64,000 bases of DNA from Roseiarcus sp963835885 (lineage in GTDB: Bacteria; Pseudomonadota; Alphaproteobacteria; Rhizobiales; Beijerinckiaceae), in contig CAWIHF010000006.1 in the NCBI GenBank assembly GCA_963835885.1, forward strand, positions 140,469-204,468, written 5' to 3'. The position numbers were made by a program, and so were the translations under genes. This document shows, in pieces, positions 30,437 to 38,948 of the stretch. The notes under the pieces are model-generated. The model made no database searches, was not told where the DNA came from, and was given only the letters and a program-made list of their open reading frames with translations. Position 1 is the first letter of the stretch; each line of letters starts with the position of its first letter.

Positions 30437-30856
30437 ATGAGCTTCGTGCTCGACGCGCGGCTCGAGAGGGACACGCTTTTCGTCGGCGACCTTCCGCTGT
30501 CGCGCCTGCTCCTGATGAACGACGCGCGCTGGCCGTGGCTCATTCTGGTCCCGCGGCGCGAAGGCCTCGTCGAACTGACCGATCTCGACCGAAACGAGCG
30601 CGCGGTTCTCATCGAAGAGGCGACGTCGGCCGCGGCCTTTCTCAAGGCGCATGCGAAGGCGGACAAGATCAATGTCGGCGCCCTCGGCAACGTCGTCCGG
30701 CAGCTTCATGTGCATGTCGTCGCGCGGATGGTTGGGGATTCGGCTTGGCCAGGGCCGGTTTGGGGCTGCGGCGTTGCGCGCCTCTACGCCCTGGGAGAGG
30801 AGCGGGCACTCATCGAAGCGGCACGAAGGGAGCTTGCCGTCATAGATTCAGAATAG
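30437..30856 (+). CDS. HIT-family protein
   Basis: An intact 139-residue histidine-triad protein. The HIT signature is QLHVHVVAR near residue 95, and the N-terminal half has the typical LFVGDLPLSRLLLMND and WLILVPRR strands. Members hydrolyse or transfer nucleotides, often as AMP-lysine hydrolases or dinucleotide hydrolases; the substrate is not predictable here. I use ATG 30437 with a GGGAGGG motif before it. An alternative ATG at 30365 overlaps the deoB stop but would add a low-complexity stretch. It may be co-transcribed with deoB. Confidence 0.88.
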   Translation: MSFVLDARLERDTLFVGDLPLSRLLLMNDARWPWLILVPRREGLVELTDLDRNERAVLIEEATSAAAFLKAHAKADKINVGALGNVVRQLHVHVVARMVGDSAWPGPVWGCGVARLYALGEERALIEAARRELAVIDSE

Positions 30857-30906
30857 TCACTCTTCAAAGTAAACGACTGGAACAATTGACCTTTGGCCAG
30901 GAACGC

Positions 30907-31437
30907 CTAGGAGTGCTTCGGGTGAGGTAGCTTTGGTTTGGGCTTTGCGCGGGGCTTAAAGGGGTGATACATTGATGTAGAGCCTAGAAGTGCGCGCTTC
31001 CAAGCTTGGTGTACAACTGATTCAACCGCTGGTGTCTGCACAATAACTTCTATGGCTGGTGGTTGTACAGTTACTGCTTGCGAGGGGGAAGACGTTATCC
31101 TTGCCGCGCTAACAATCGCTATTGCCCCTATGATCGATCCGTACAGGGTCGCTCTTGCTTGGTCCGACCATTGTGTGATGTCGAAAAGCGCTCCCGCGCC
31201 GCGGTGGACTTTTTCGGCTTCCTTTTGAGCATCTTCGGGAGTGACTTCCCCAGCTTCAACTGCCTGCAAAAGCTTACGAAGCGCTTCGAGCGCCCCCGGC
31301 GATATGCTGGGATCGAGCAGAACCCGCAAATTACCGCCATCCTCGTCATAAAGCCCCGGAAGGATTTCGCTTGGACCCCCACATTGTGGACAGTTCGTCA
31401 TCACATTCGTGAAGCGCATCTTTGCTCCGCCGCTCAT
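30907..31437 (-). CDS. Hypothetical protein with CxxC motif and one membrane helix
   Basis: A 176-residue protein of no family I recognise. The N-terminus has a CPQCGG motif (about residues 16-21), half of a zinc ribbon, followed by an acidic helical segment (PGALEALRKLLQAVEAGEVT) and a hydrophobic helix (TLYGSIIGAIAIVSAARI, about 97-114). The C-terminus is Lys-Pro rich and basic. It could be a membrane-anchored protein with a cytoplasmic metal-binding head. An ATG at 31419 with a GGAG motif is an alternative start. The composition is less GC-rich than the neighbours, hinting at acquisition. Confidence 0.6.
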   Translation of the reverse strand: MSGGAKMRFTNVMTNCPQCGGPSEILPGLYDEDGGNLRVLLDPSISPGALEALRKLLQAVEAGEVTPEDAQKEAEKVHRGAGALFDITQWSDQARATLYGSIIGAIAIVSAARITSSPSQAVTVQPPAIEVIVQTPAVESVVHQAWKRALLGSTSMYHPFKPRAKPKPKLPHPKHS

Positions 31438-31579
31438 TACAGCGGCTCCACTGGCGACAAAAATGCCGTGAATGGGACAAAACGCTATGGGGTTAGCTCG
31501 CGGTTTGTCAAATAGGAATAGCGCCTACTCGGGGTGCCTTCTCGGCAGATACTCGCTCCGGGATTCACTTAGCGCTACG

Positions 31580-31775
31580 GCTGCAAACGGCTCGTGTTTT
31601 ACGAACGTTAAGAACGGATGGTCGACGCCATTGCGCGCGAGAAGCAGATCAAAGGCGGCTCTCGAACGAAGAAGATCGCGCTGATTACGGCGATGAACCC
31701 GGAATGGAACGACTTGTACGAGAGCCTCGCATGAGGCGGCCGAACGTCATTGCGAGGAGCGCAGCGACGAAGCAA
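31580..31775 (+). pseudogene. GIY-YIG nuclease C-terminal fragment, copy 1
   Basis: The frame reads YGCKRLVFYER, a TAA stop, then ERMVDAIAREKQIKGGSR and TKKIALITAMNPEWNDLYESLA with a stop at about 31732. This is the C-terminal half of a YhbQ-like GIY-YIG protein; the GIY and YIG catalytic strands are missing. It is about 95 percent alike by eye to copy 2 at 31943, including the beginning of the REP-like palindrome that follows. Confidence 0.75.
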
Positions 31776-31830
31776 CCATGCCGCCGTCGCCGTCCTTCAT
31801 CGTGGATTGCTTCGCTTCGCTCGCAATGAC
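31746..31830. repeat. REP-like palindrome, copy 1
   Basis: An inverted repeat with arms GTCATTGCGAGGAGCGCAGC and, on the right, TTGCTTCGCTTCGCTCGCAATGAC (shown in part as GCTTCGCTCGCAATGAC), separated by about 30 bases. This is the common bacterial GTCATTGCGAG palindrome. A half copy lies at about 31850-31880. Confidence 0.8.
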
Positions 31831-31942
31831 GGTGGGGAAGCTCGAACGCCATTGCGATGAGCGCTAGCGACGAAGCAATCTGTGTCCTCGCGCGCTTTGC
31901 CGGCGCCGTGAGAACAACGGAGTGGACCCCCATGTCGCGCGC

Positions 31943-32143
31943 GCTGCAAACGGCTCGTGTTTTACGAACGTTACGAACGGATGGTCGACGCCATTGCGCG
32001 CGAGAAGCAGATCAAAGGCGGCTCTCGAACGAAAGAAGATCGCGCTGATTACGGCGATGAACCCGGAATGGAACGACTTGTACGAGAAGTCTCGCATGAG
32101 GCGGCCGAACGTCATTGCGAGGAGCGGAGCGACGAAGCAATCC
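31943..32143 (+). pseudogene. GIY-YIG nuclease C-terminal fragment, copy 2
   Basis: A second copy of the same truncated gene. Here the codon that is TAA in copy 1 is TAC (FYERYERMVDAIAREKQIKG), but an extra A near 32034 shifts the frame after GGSRTK, so the rest is read out of frame. The repeat begins at GCTGCAAACGG and continues into the REP-like palindrome, so about 200 bases were duplicated as a unit. Confidence 0.75.
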
Positions 32144-32196
32144 ATGCCGCCGCTTTCGCCCTCGTCTTGGTTTGCTTCGCTTCGCTTGCAATTGAC
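32111..32196. repeat. REP-like palindrome, copy 2
   Basis: Arms GTCATTGCGAGGAGCGGAGC on the left and TTGCTTCGCTTCGCTTGCAA then TTGAC on the right. It follows the second GIY-YIG fragment exactly as copy 1 follows the first. Confidence 0.8.
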
Positions 32197-32303
32197 GGTG
32201 GGGAAGCTCGACGAAGCAATTGCCGTCGGCAAGCGCTTCGTTGCCCTGAACCGAATATTATACTGATATAATACGTTTATAAGGCTACGGAACGACGGAG
32301 CGA

Positions 32304-32327
32304 GGTGCGATGGTGCGATGGTGCGAT
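32304..32327. repeat. Tandem octamer, three copies
   Basis: GGTGCGAT is repeated three times head to tail without mismatch, just after an AT-rich stretch (about 32260-32285). It lies downstream of the OppA-like gene on the opposite strand. Confidence 0.7.
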
Positions 32328-32449
32328 AGTTTTTGGGTTTTTGGCGCCTAACGTATTGGAATCGCAGCCTCGCCGCCAGACCTTGCACGGGCGTGCCGCG
32401 CGGCCTCCGCTCCCTCCATCTGGCGCCATGGAGCCCGTACTCGATCCCG

Positions 32450-34087
32450 TCACTCCTTCGCCTGGCTCGCGCCGCCGCGGTCCGGCTCGACCCACAGATA
32501 CCTTGCCAGATGACGGTCGAGCAGATTGTCGCGCCAGCCCTTCACCCGCCGCGACACCATGGTCTTCGATTCGTAGAAGAGGAGCGGGATCACCGGCTCC
32601 TCCTTGAGCAGCAGCCGCTCGGCTTCGGCGAGCGTCGCCGCCCGCGCCCGCAAATCGGCCTCCGCCGCCGCCTTGTTCATCAGCGCGTCGTAAGCCGCGT
32701 TCGACCAGTGCGCATAGTTGAGCCTGGCGTTGCCGCTCTCGAACAGGAACAGGAAATTCTGCGGGTCGGAATAGTCGCCGATCCATCCCGCCCGGGCGAC
32801 ATCGAAATCGCCGCCGCTCTGCAGGAGGCCGAAGTGGGTCTTGGCGTCGGTATTGACGAATGTCGTTGTGACGCCGAGCGGCTTCCACATGTCGGCGATC
32901 GCGATCGCGGTCGCCTTGTTGTTCTCGCTGGTGTTGTAGCGGATCTCGACCGCAAGCGGCCGGCCCTCGCCGAACCCGGCCTCGTTCATGAGCTCGCGCG
33001 CCCGGTCCTCACGCTCGATCGGCGATAGGCTTTGAAAATCGGCTGCGACGCCGGTCACGTAATTGTCGATCCCCGGCGGCACGAAGGCGTAAGCCGGCGC
33101 CATCGCGCCGCCCCAGATGCTGTTCGCCAGAAACTCCCGGTCGATCTCCATCGAAAGCGCGTTGCGGACGCGCGCATCGTTGAACGGAGGCTTTCTCGTG
33201 TTGAACGCGAGATAGAGCACGCCGAGAGTCGGGGCGATGTGGAATTCGTCCTTCAGAGTTTGGCGCACGAAGGCGAGATCGTCGGCCGGGGCGTCGTCGT
33301 AGGTGTCGATTTCGCCGGCGCGGAAGCGCAGGAAAGCCGCGGCGCGGTCGTCGATCGATTCGATGATCTCCTTGTCGATCTTGACGTCGCGGGCGGCGTG
33401 GAAGAACGGATTCTTGACCAGCACGGTCTCGTCGTTCGGCGTGAAGGCGGCGAGCCGGAAGGCGCCGTTGCTGACGAGATTGCCGGGTTTCGCGAAGGCG
33501 CGCCCAAATTCCGCGACGTTGCGCGGGTTGACCGGCGCGGAAGTCTGGTGGGCGACGACGGCGAGGAAATAGGGCGTCGGCCGCTCGAGCGTGAATTCGA
33601 GGGTCCTCTCGTCGATCGCGCGGACGCCGAGCGTACTCGGCGCCGCACGGCCTTTGGCGACCGCTTCGGCGTTCCGGATCGGATAATAAAGATTCGCATA
33701 TTCGGCGCCGGTCGCCGGATCGAGCAGGCGGCGGAAAGTGAACACGAAGTCGTCGGCCCGAACCGGATCGCCGTTCGACCATCGCGCCTCTCTGAGCCTG
33801 AAGACGTAGGTCAGGCCATCGGCGCTGACGCTCCAGCTTTCCGCCGCGCCAGGCGCGAGCGCGCCGGAAGCGTCATAAGTCAGGAGCCCCTCGAACAGGT
33901 CGTAAAGCGCGTCGGCTTCGATGACGGTCGAGGTCTTCTGCGGATCGAAGGTCGAAGGGTCGCCCGCCTCGCCGCGCCGAAAAACCATTTCCGCGCGTGC
34001 GGCGGAAAGCGCGCAGGAGGCGGTCGCGAGGAAGAGCAGCGTGATCGCGGCGATCAGCGCGTTGCACGGCGGCTTGGAAACGGTCAT
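32450..34087 (-). CDS. Oligopeptide-type ABC substrate-binding protein
   Basis: An intact 545-residue SBP family 5 protein of the OppA/MppA kind. The N-terminus has a hydrophobic signal segment (ALIAAITLLFLATASCALSA) with a possible cleavage or lipobox site near AARA. Family blocks include GEAGDPSTFDPQKTSTV, EGLLTYDASG, YVFRLREARWSNGDPV and SNGAFRLAAFTPND. No permease or ATPase gene is adjacent, so it must share a transporter encoded elsewhere, possibly an Opp system used for murein peptides or oligopeptides. A Trp- and Arg-rich C-terminus (KGWRDNLLDRHLARYLWVE) is typical of the family. Confidence 0.93.
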   Translation of the reverse strand: MTVSKPPCNALIAAITLLFLATASCALSAARAEMVFRRGEAGDPSTFDPQKTSTVIEADALYDLFEGLLTYDASGALAPGAAESWSVSADGLTYVFRLREARWSNGDPVRADDFVFTFRRLLDPATGAEYANLYYPIRNAEAVAKGRAAPSTLGVRAIDERTLEFTLERPTPYFLAVVAHQTSAPVNPRNVAEFGRAFAKPGNLVSNGAFRLAAFTPNDETVLVKNPFFHAARDVKIDKEIIESIDDRAAAFLRFRAGEIDTYDDAPADDLAFVRQTLKDEFHIAPTLGVLYLAFNTRKPPFNDARVRNALSMEIDREFLANSIWGGAMAPAYAFVPPGIDNYVTGVAADFQSLSPIEREDRARELMNEAGFGEGRPLAVEIRYNTSENNKATAIAIADMWKPLGVTTTFVNTDAKTHFGLLQSGGDFDVARAGWIGDYSDPQNFLFLFESGNARLNYAHWSNAAYDALMNKAAAEADLRARAATLAEAERLLLKEEPVIPLLFYESKTMVSRRVKGWRDNLLDRHLARYLWVEPDRGGASQAKE

Positions 34088-34188
34088 AAGGCGTCAACCC
34101 TAGCGGGCCAGGCGCGGCCCCGAAAGCCCCGCGGTCGGCAGACGGGATCGCCGCCGGAATTTTCCGCCAGGGGCGACGGAGGCGGAAA

Positions 34189-34512
34189 ATGTCTGACGCA
34201 TTCAACGATCGCGAAGACGGGTTCGAAAAGCGGTTCGCCAACGACGAGGCGCTGCGCTTTCGCGCCATCGCGCGGCGCAACAAGTCGGTCGCGCTCTGGG
34301 TCGCCGAGATGAAAGGGCTTTCGCCGGAGGCCGCTGCGAAATACGCCGAGGACTTCGTCGGCGCCCAGGTCGGCGCCGGCGACGATCAGGTGGCCGCCGC
34401 GCTCAGGCGGGATCTCGCGGGCGCCAACGTCGATCTTTCCGATCACCGCCTGCAGAGGAAAATGGCCCAAGCGATGGCTGAGGCGATCACGTCGGTCAGG
34501 GCGGGCAAGTAG
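34189..34512 (+). CDS. DUF1476 protein, F1-ATPase zeta-type inhibitor
   Basis: An intact 107-residue protein of the DUF1476 family. The N-terminal FNDREDGFEKRFANDEALRF and RNKSVALWVAEMKGLS blocks are diagnostic. In Paracoccus the homologue is the zeta subunit that inhibits ATP hydrolysis by the F1F0-ATP synthase through its N-terminal segment; in other Alphaproteobacteria the inhibitory strength varies. It is a soluble four-helix protein. It diverges from the OppA-like gene. Confidence 0.93.
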   Translation: MSDAFNDREDGFEKRFANDEALRFRAIARRNKSVALWVAEMKGLSPEAAAKYAEDFVGAQVGAGDDQVAAALRRDLAGANVDLSDHRLQRKMAQAMAEAITSVRAGK

Positions 34513-34566
34513 AAGGCGCGCAGACGGCTTGAGCCGGCGCGCGACGCGCCCTCTGGAGCGCGACCG

Positions 34567-35602
34567 TCAGGTCTCCGGGATGTTTTCCCGGAAGATGATT
34601 TGCAGCCGCGGCGGATGGTAATCGTAGGGAAGGTCCCTGACGCTCTGGATCAGAATATTGAGCGCTTCGCGCGCTTCGACACGCGGGTTCTGGTCGATGA
34701 CGGCGTCGAGCGTGCCGTCGAGCAGCCGCGCCCGGTTGTGCGCGGTCAGCTCATGGGCGATGAACACGATCCGCCCCCTCGTCGGATAGGATTTCAGGGC
34801 CCGCGCGACGCCCTCGTTGCCGGCGCCGATATTGTAAATCCCAGCAAGGTCGCGATGGCGTTGGAGCAGCTGAGTCGCCTCGGAAAAGGCGGTCTCCTGG
34901 TCGTCCCTCATCTCGCGCAGCTCGACGATTTCCAGGTTCGGAAACTCCTCCCTGACGATGTGGCGAAAGCCCATCTCGCGCTCTTCATGTCCCCGGTAAG
35001 ACAGCGACCCAGCAAACAGCGCCACTTTCCTTCGCTCGGAAAGTCCAAGAAAACGGCCCAAGACATAGCCTGCGAGCCTGCCGGCCGCCCGGTTGTCGAT
35101 CCCGACATAGGCGACCCGAGGCACGTGCAAAATATCCGACGCGAGCGTGACGACCTTCACGTCGGCCTCGGACAGCCTTCGAATGGCTTCGCGCACCGTG
35201 GGATGATCGAGCGCGATGATGCCGACGCCATGCGTCTGCCCTTCGAGTTCGGCCAGCGCGCGCGCCAGCGTGTCCGGGTTGAATCCTTCGATCGAGGCGA
35301 TCCGAACCTCGACGCCACGTCGGGCCGCTCCCTGCGCTTTCAGTTGCCGCTCGAGCGCCCGGACAAACATGTTCGTGCCCATGGGCAGCACGAAGCGAAG
35401 CCGTATCGGAGCGCCGTCGTCGTCGGCAGTTGGGTCGGGCGCCAGCGACGCGGCCTCCGAAATGTAACCCAGCCGCCGCGCCGTATCGACGACAATCTCC
35501 CGTGTGCGGCCGCGCACCCCGGAACGATTGTTCAACACCCGGTCCACAGTCGCAGTCGAGAACTCCGGCTTCGCGGGCGACATCATTCAAGGTCAGGCGC
35601 AT
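34567..35602 (-). CDS. LacI-family transcriptional regulator (one frameshift)
   Basis: A LacI/GalR regulator of about 344 residues. The helix-turn-helix begins MRLTLNDVAREAG (start 35602) and continues in the next frame as STATVDRVLNNRSGVRG, so a single frame change lies near 35562. The periplasmic-binding-protein-like effector domain is intact, with YVGIDNRAAGRLAGYVLGRF and YNIGAGNEGVARAL blocks, and resembles the regulators of ribose- or inositol-type systems. It is the last gene of a minus-strand run DUF4432, oxygenase, PanB-like, lacI, and probably controls that operon and the ABC arm at 45.9 kb. The sugar effector is unknown. Confidence 0.9.
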
Positions 35603-35747
35603 TCCGGTTTATGTCCCAATAAAGATATTGATGTCGCCCATCCGTCGCGATCGATTTCGACGACAACCGTTGTTGATGGTGCTTCATCCGCTGGGCCGGT
35701 GACGTTCGCTCGTCCGCGGCGCGCCGCGCGCAACCTGCGCTGGCGCG

Positions 35748-36548
35748 TCAGCGGGAATCGATGGTTCGCAGGAATGCCTGCAACTCGGCCCGATCCATGT
35801 GAACGAGGTGTCTTTCCTCCGGAAACGCCCGGCCGTTGACGTCGGCGACAAATTCGGAAAACGCCGCCACCCGCTCTCTCTGCAGCCGGTCATATTCGCC
35901 GGCAAAGTCGCGGTAGACCTTCGAGTGTCGCGGCATATGCCCCCGGTTCTGTCCAAGGACGTCGTCGGCGAAAAGGTACTGCGCGTCGCAGCCGGCGCCC
36001 GAGCCCATGGAGATCAGGAACAGCGAGGTCCGCTGGCAGATCGCCTGCGCCACCTCGACCGGCACGACCTCGATTTCGGCTCCGAAAGCGCCCGCCGCTT
36101 CGTACCTTTTCACCGCATCGAACACTTCGGTCGCGCTCTGAACTGTTTTGCCGACGGCCCGAAAGCCGCCGGTCCAGGTGGCGCGCGAAGGAATGAGACC
36201 CACATGGCCAATGACCGGTATCGCGTCGTCGGCCAGGCGGCGCACCGTATTGAAGCCCGCGCTGCAATAGACGGCGTCAGCGGTCGCCTTGTACAGCCGA
36301 AACGCCCAGCGCACGAAGTCGTCCGGGCCGCCGATCTCATAGAAATTGTCGCCGGGCATGGCGAAGATGCCTGGCGCGGCGTCGCGAAAGCGAGGGTCGA
36401 GCATCAACTCGGGCGGCACGGACACGATGTCGACGCCGGCGCGCTCGGCTGCTTCCAGCTCTTCGAGGTTGAGCACGCGCAGCATGGTCAGCTGGCGCTT
36501 TCCTCTCATCGCCCGCATGTCGGCGATCGTCGGTCTCCTTCGAGACAA
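35748..36548 (-). CDS. PanB-like enzyme in a sugar operon
   Basis: An intact 266-residue TIM-barrel protein of the ketopantoate hydroxymethyltransferase family. PanB-like blocks are IGHVGLIPSRATWTGGF, the AAGAFGAEIEVVP segment with the catalytic-type Glu, GSGAGCDAQYLFADDVLG and PRHSKVYRDF. The loop that carries a metal-binding Asp in true PanB (VGDS) reads VPPELML here, so one metal ligand appears lost. Together with the catabolic neighbourhood this argues against pantothenate synthesis. I choose the TTG at 36548 because an AAGGAGGGGG motif sits just before it. It may catalyse a retro-aldol or C1-transfer step on a sugar-derived acid, which is inference. Confidence 0.82.
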   Translation of the reverse strand: MSRRRPTIADMRAMRGKRQLTMLRVLNLEELEAAERAGVDIVSVPPELMLDPRFRDAAPGIFAMPGDNFYEIGGPDDFVRWAFRLYKATADAVYCSAGFNTVRRLADDAIPVIGHVGLIPSRATWTGGFRAVGKTVQSATEVFDAVKRYEAAGAFGAEIEVVPVEVAQAICQRTSLFLISMGSGAGCDAQYLFADDVLGQNRGHMPRHSKVYRDFAGEYDRLQRERVAAFSEFVADVNGRAFPEERHLVHMDRAELQAFLRTIDSR

Positions 36549-36593
36549 AACCCCCTCCTTGGTTTCTATGGCCTCTGCCGCAACCGCTCGGCG

Positions 36594-37715
36594 CTAACGA
36601 ACATACGGGGCCGCAGCTTCGCCACGACGGCGAGCGAGGATCGCTTCACGATAGGGCCGCGCCGTCGGCGGCAATTCGCGCTTGACGAAATAGTCTTCGT
36701 TGCGGAGCTGCCGGATCAGCGCGGGAATCATTTCGCGATAGGCGTGCCAAATGGAGGGATTGGGTGTGGGGAGATCGTCCTTGACCAACTCATGCAGGCG
36801 CGGCACCGCGTGGAACGGCACGAGCGGATACATATGGTGCTCGATGTGGTAGTTCATGTTCCAGTAGATGAATCGGCTGATCGGATTCATATAGACGGTC
36901 CGCGTGTTCAGCCGATAGTCGATGACATTGTCGGCGAGCCCGCCGTGCTGCAGGAACCCGACCAACACCAGGTGCCAGCAGCCGTACATGCGCGGCAGCC
37001 CGATGATCACGAGGGGCAGCCACGATCTCATGATCAGCGCCGCCGCGATCGTCGCGACATAGATCGCGATATGCACCCGGGCGGCGAACACCGCCTTGCC
37101 CCATTCCGCCTTCGGGATGAAACTCTTTTCGTCGTCCGACAAAGTCCCGCCGGCGTTTCGCACGAGGGTGTTCAGCGACCGCCAAACGTCGACGATTCCC
37201 ACAAAGTTCAGGACGAGTCGAATGAGGTCCGGAGGTCGCATGATGGCGATCTCGGCGTCGCGGCCGACGATGATCGTGTCCGTATGGTGTCGCGCGTGGC
37301 TCCACCGCCAGGTCACAGGGTTGCGCATGAGCATGAAGCTGGCGATTTCGTAGACCGCGTCATTCATCCAGCGCGTCTTGAACGCCGTGCCGTGGCCGCA
37401 CTCGTGCCAGCGCGAGTCGCTGGCTGACCCGTATAAGGTCCCATAGACGAAAAAGAAGGGAACACACCACCAGGTCCCCCAGAACCAGACGCCGCCCGCC
37501 AGCGCCACGGCCATCGTGCCGAGCCAAATGATGGTGTCGCGGATCGCCGGGGCGTCGGAACGCTTCATCAGATCTTTCAGCGTCTGACGCGGCACCGGCG
37601 TTTGATACCACTCGGCCGAGGTCAGGCCGCTCTCGATGGCCGAGCGCGTACTCTGGCCAACCAGTCTGTAGTCTCTCTTTGTCTGCACATCCGGGTGCGA
37701 AGCTTCGGTCGTCAT
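36594..37715 (-). CDS. Membrane di-iron oxygenase/desaturase-like protein (MocD-like)
   Basis: An intact protein of about 373 residues in the fatty-acid desaturase superfamily. Three histidine boxes are visible: HECGH (about residue 117), HARHH (about 150) and HIEHH (about 296), which together bind two irons. Membrane helices flank them (WLGTMAVALAGGVWFWGTW and IYVATIAAALIM). Its place in a carbohydrate operon resembles MocD, the oxygenase of rhizopine catabolism, more than a lipid desaturase. Such enzymes hydroxylate or demethylate substrates using electrons from a ferredoxin, which is not encoded next to it. I use ATG 37715; an upstream in-frame start at 37763 lies only six bases from the DUF4432 stop. 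Confidence 0.82.
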   Translation of the reverse strand: MTTEASHPDVQTKRDYRLVGQSTRSAIESGLTSAEWYQTPVPRQTLKDLMKRSDAPAIRDTIIWLGTMAVALAGGVWFWGTWWCVPFFFVYGTLYGSASDSRWHECGHGTAFKTRWMNDAVYEIASFMLMRNPVTWRWSHARHHTDTIIVGRDAEIAIMRPPDLIRLVLNFVGIVDVWRSLNTLVRNAGGTLSDDEKSFIPKAEWGKAVFAARVHIAIYVATIAAALIMRSWLPLVIIGLPRMYGCWHLVLVGFLQHGGLADNVIDYRLNTRTVYMNPISRFIYWNMNYHIEHHMYPLVPFHAVPRLHELVKDDLPTPNPSIWHAYREMIPALIRQLRNEDYFVKRELPPTARPYREAILARRRGEAAAPYVR

Positions 37716-37769
37716 GGTGTTCTCATCGTTCGTCACGTTCAATCTCGATTGTCCGACGAGCACTCTGCT

Positions 37770-38948
37770 TCACCGGTGACCGAGCGCCGCAAAGACCCCG
37801 GTCGGGCGGGGATAATCTTCGTCCGGCTGCTCAGCGACACGCCGGATGTCCGACTCTGCTTCGGCGATCTTCTGCGCGCCGTCCAGGATCCGCAAGGCCA
37901 CATGATAGTCGCGAGACTCGCCGTGCTCGAGCCAGATCATCTCCCCCCGTTCCCGCGCGGCGAGGTCGCCGAGCACGTGATGCGTGGAAGGCTCGATGCC
38001 GAGCGCATATTGCCCCGCCTGAAAGGACTGCCACTCGTACGGGCACGGCAACTCGTCCTTGTGGGTCACGATCTGAAGTCCGAGGGCGATCTGATCATTG
38101 ACCAAGGCTGCGGCGACATGGCCTGCCGGGTCGGGGCTGAGGTCGTGCTCCCAGACCTGCTCGCGAAATTTCAGTTTCGGCGCCGAGGCGGTTCTGTAGC
38201 CCACCTGCTGGACTTCGTAGTCCAGGCCGGCATGAGCGGCCCATACGACGTTGGCGACCGGCGCGATGAACCGCGATCCTTCGTCAAGCAGCGGGAAGCC
38301 GACGTTGAAATGATAGAAATACATGTGGGGCGTCGGGTTGAAACCGTGGTTCACGACGCGATCGCTGATTCGGATCGAATTCTCTCCGACGTCGGCTTCA
38401 ATGCGCCGGATCAGATGCAAATCTTCGCCAAACACGGCGGACTGCTGAACGACGCCCTCGGCCCAAAGAACGCAGCGGTCGCCGGTCCAAGTCTCGCCGT
38501 AGCCGGTCAATCGGGCGGGTATCGTGCTGACGCGGCCGTGAAGCGAATGACGCACGCGCTTCCTGCCAGGATAATTGTAATTATCCGCTAGCGTTTCACA
38601 GGGCGACAGAATGTGGTCCAGCCCGCAGGTCACCAAAAAGCCTGAGAACGAGCGCGTCCAGGCGAGGCCGTCTTCGCCTTCATATTCGTGAAGGGCGGGA
38701 TGCCGGAACCCGGCCGGCGAGTGCCAGCCGATGGCTTGGCCCTGGTATTCGCATTCGGCGATGTCCATCGCGCGGTCCACCAGCACGGTGAAGCGCAATC
38801 CGCCTCCGGTGCGGAACTCCAGCATGCGGACGCCGCGCTCGACACCGTCGCCGAGAGTCATCAGCCGAACTCCGGCGAACTGAGAGAGCGATCCGCACCG
38901 CTCCGCGACTTGGCGGCGCGACAGCGTTCTGCCGAACAATTCAACCAT
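37770..38948 (-). CDS. DUF4432 aldose-1-epimerase-like protein
   Basis: An intact 392-residue DUF4432 protein with a galactose-mutarotase-like beta-sandwich. Recognisable blocks are VLVDRAMDIAECEYQGQAIG, SFSGFLVTCGLDHI, RHSLHGRVSTIPA and FYHFNVGFPLLDEG. Family members occur in sugar catabolic operons and probably open, mutarotate or isomerise a sugar. It is the first gene of the minus-strand operon, followed at once by the oxygenase gene. The start at 38948 has only a weak ribosome binding site. Confidence 0.88.
   Translation of the reverse strand: MVELFGRTLSRRQVAERCGSLSQFAGVRLMTLGDGVERGVRMLEFRTGGGLRFTVLVDRAMDIAECEYQGQAIGWHSPAGFRHPALHEYEGEDGLAWTRSFSGFLVTCGLDHILSPCETLADNYNYPGRKRVRHSLHGRVSTIPARLTGYGETWTGDRCVLWAEGVVQQSAVFGEDLHLIRRIEADVGENSIRISDRVVNHGFNPTPHMYFYHFNVGFPLLDEGSRFIAPVANVVWAAHAGLDYEVQQVGYRTASAPKLKFREQVWEHDLSPDPAGHVAAALVNDQIALGLQIVTHKDELPCPYEWQSFQAGQYALGIEPSTHHVLGDLAARERGEMIWLEHGESRDYHVALRILDGAQKIAEAESDIRRVAEQPDEDYPRPTGVFAALGHR

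Noticed and set aside
27303..30715. Long minus-strand frames opposite yejF and deoB
   Set aside because: They are low-complexity, Arg- and Asp-rich shadows of well-identified plus-strand genes.
31740..32200. CRISPR array
   Set aside because: Only two or three palindromic copies, with unequal, non-spacer-like spacing and coding sequence between them.
35748..36548. Pantothenate biosynthesis gene panB
   Set aside because: No panC nearby, the operon is catabolic, and a metal-ligand loop differs.
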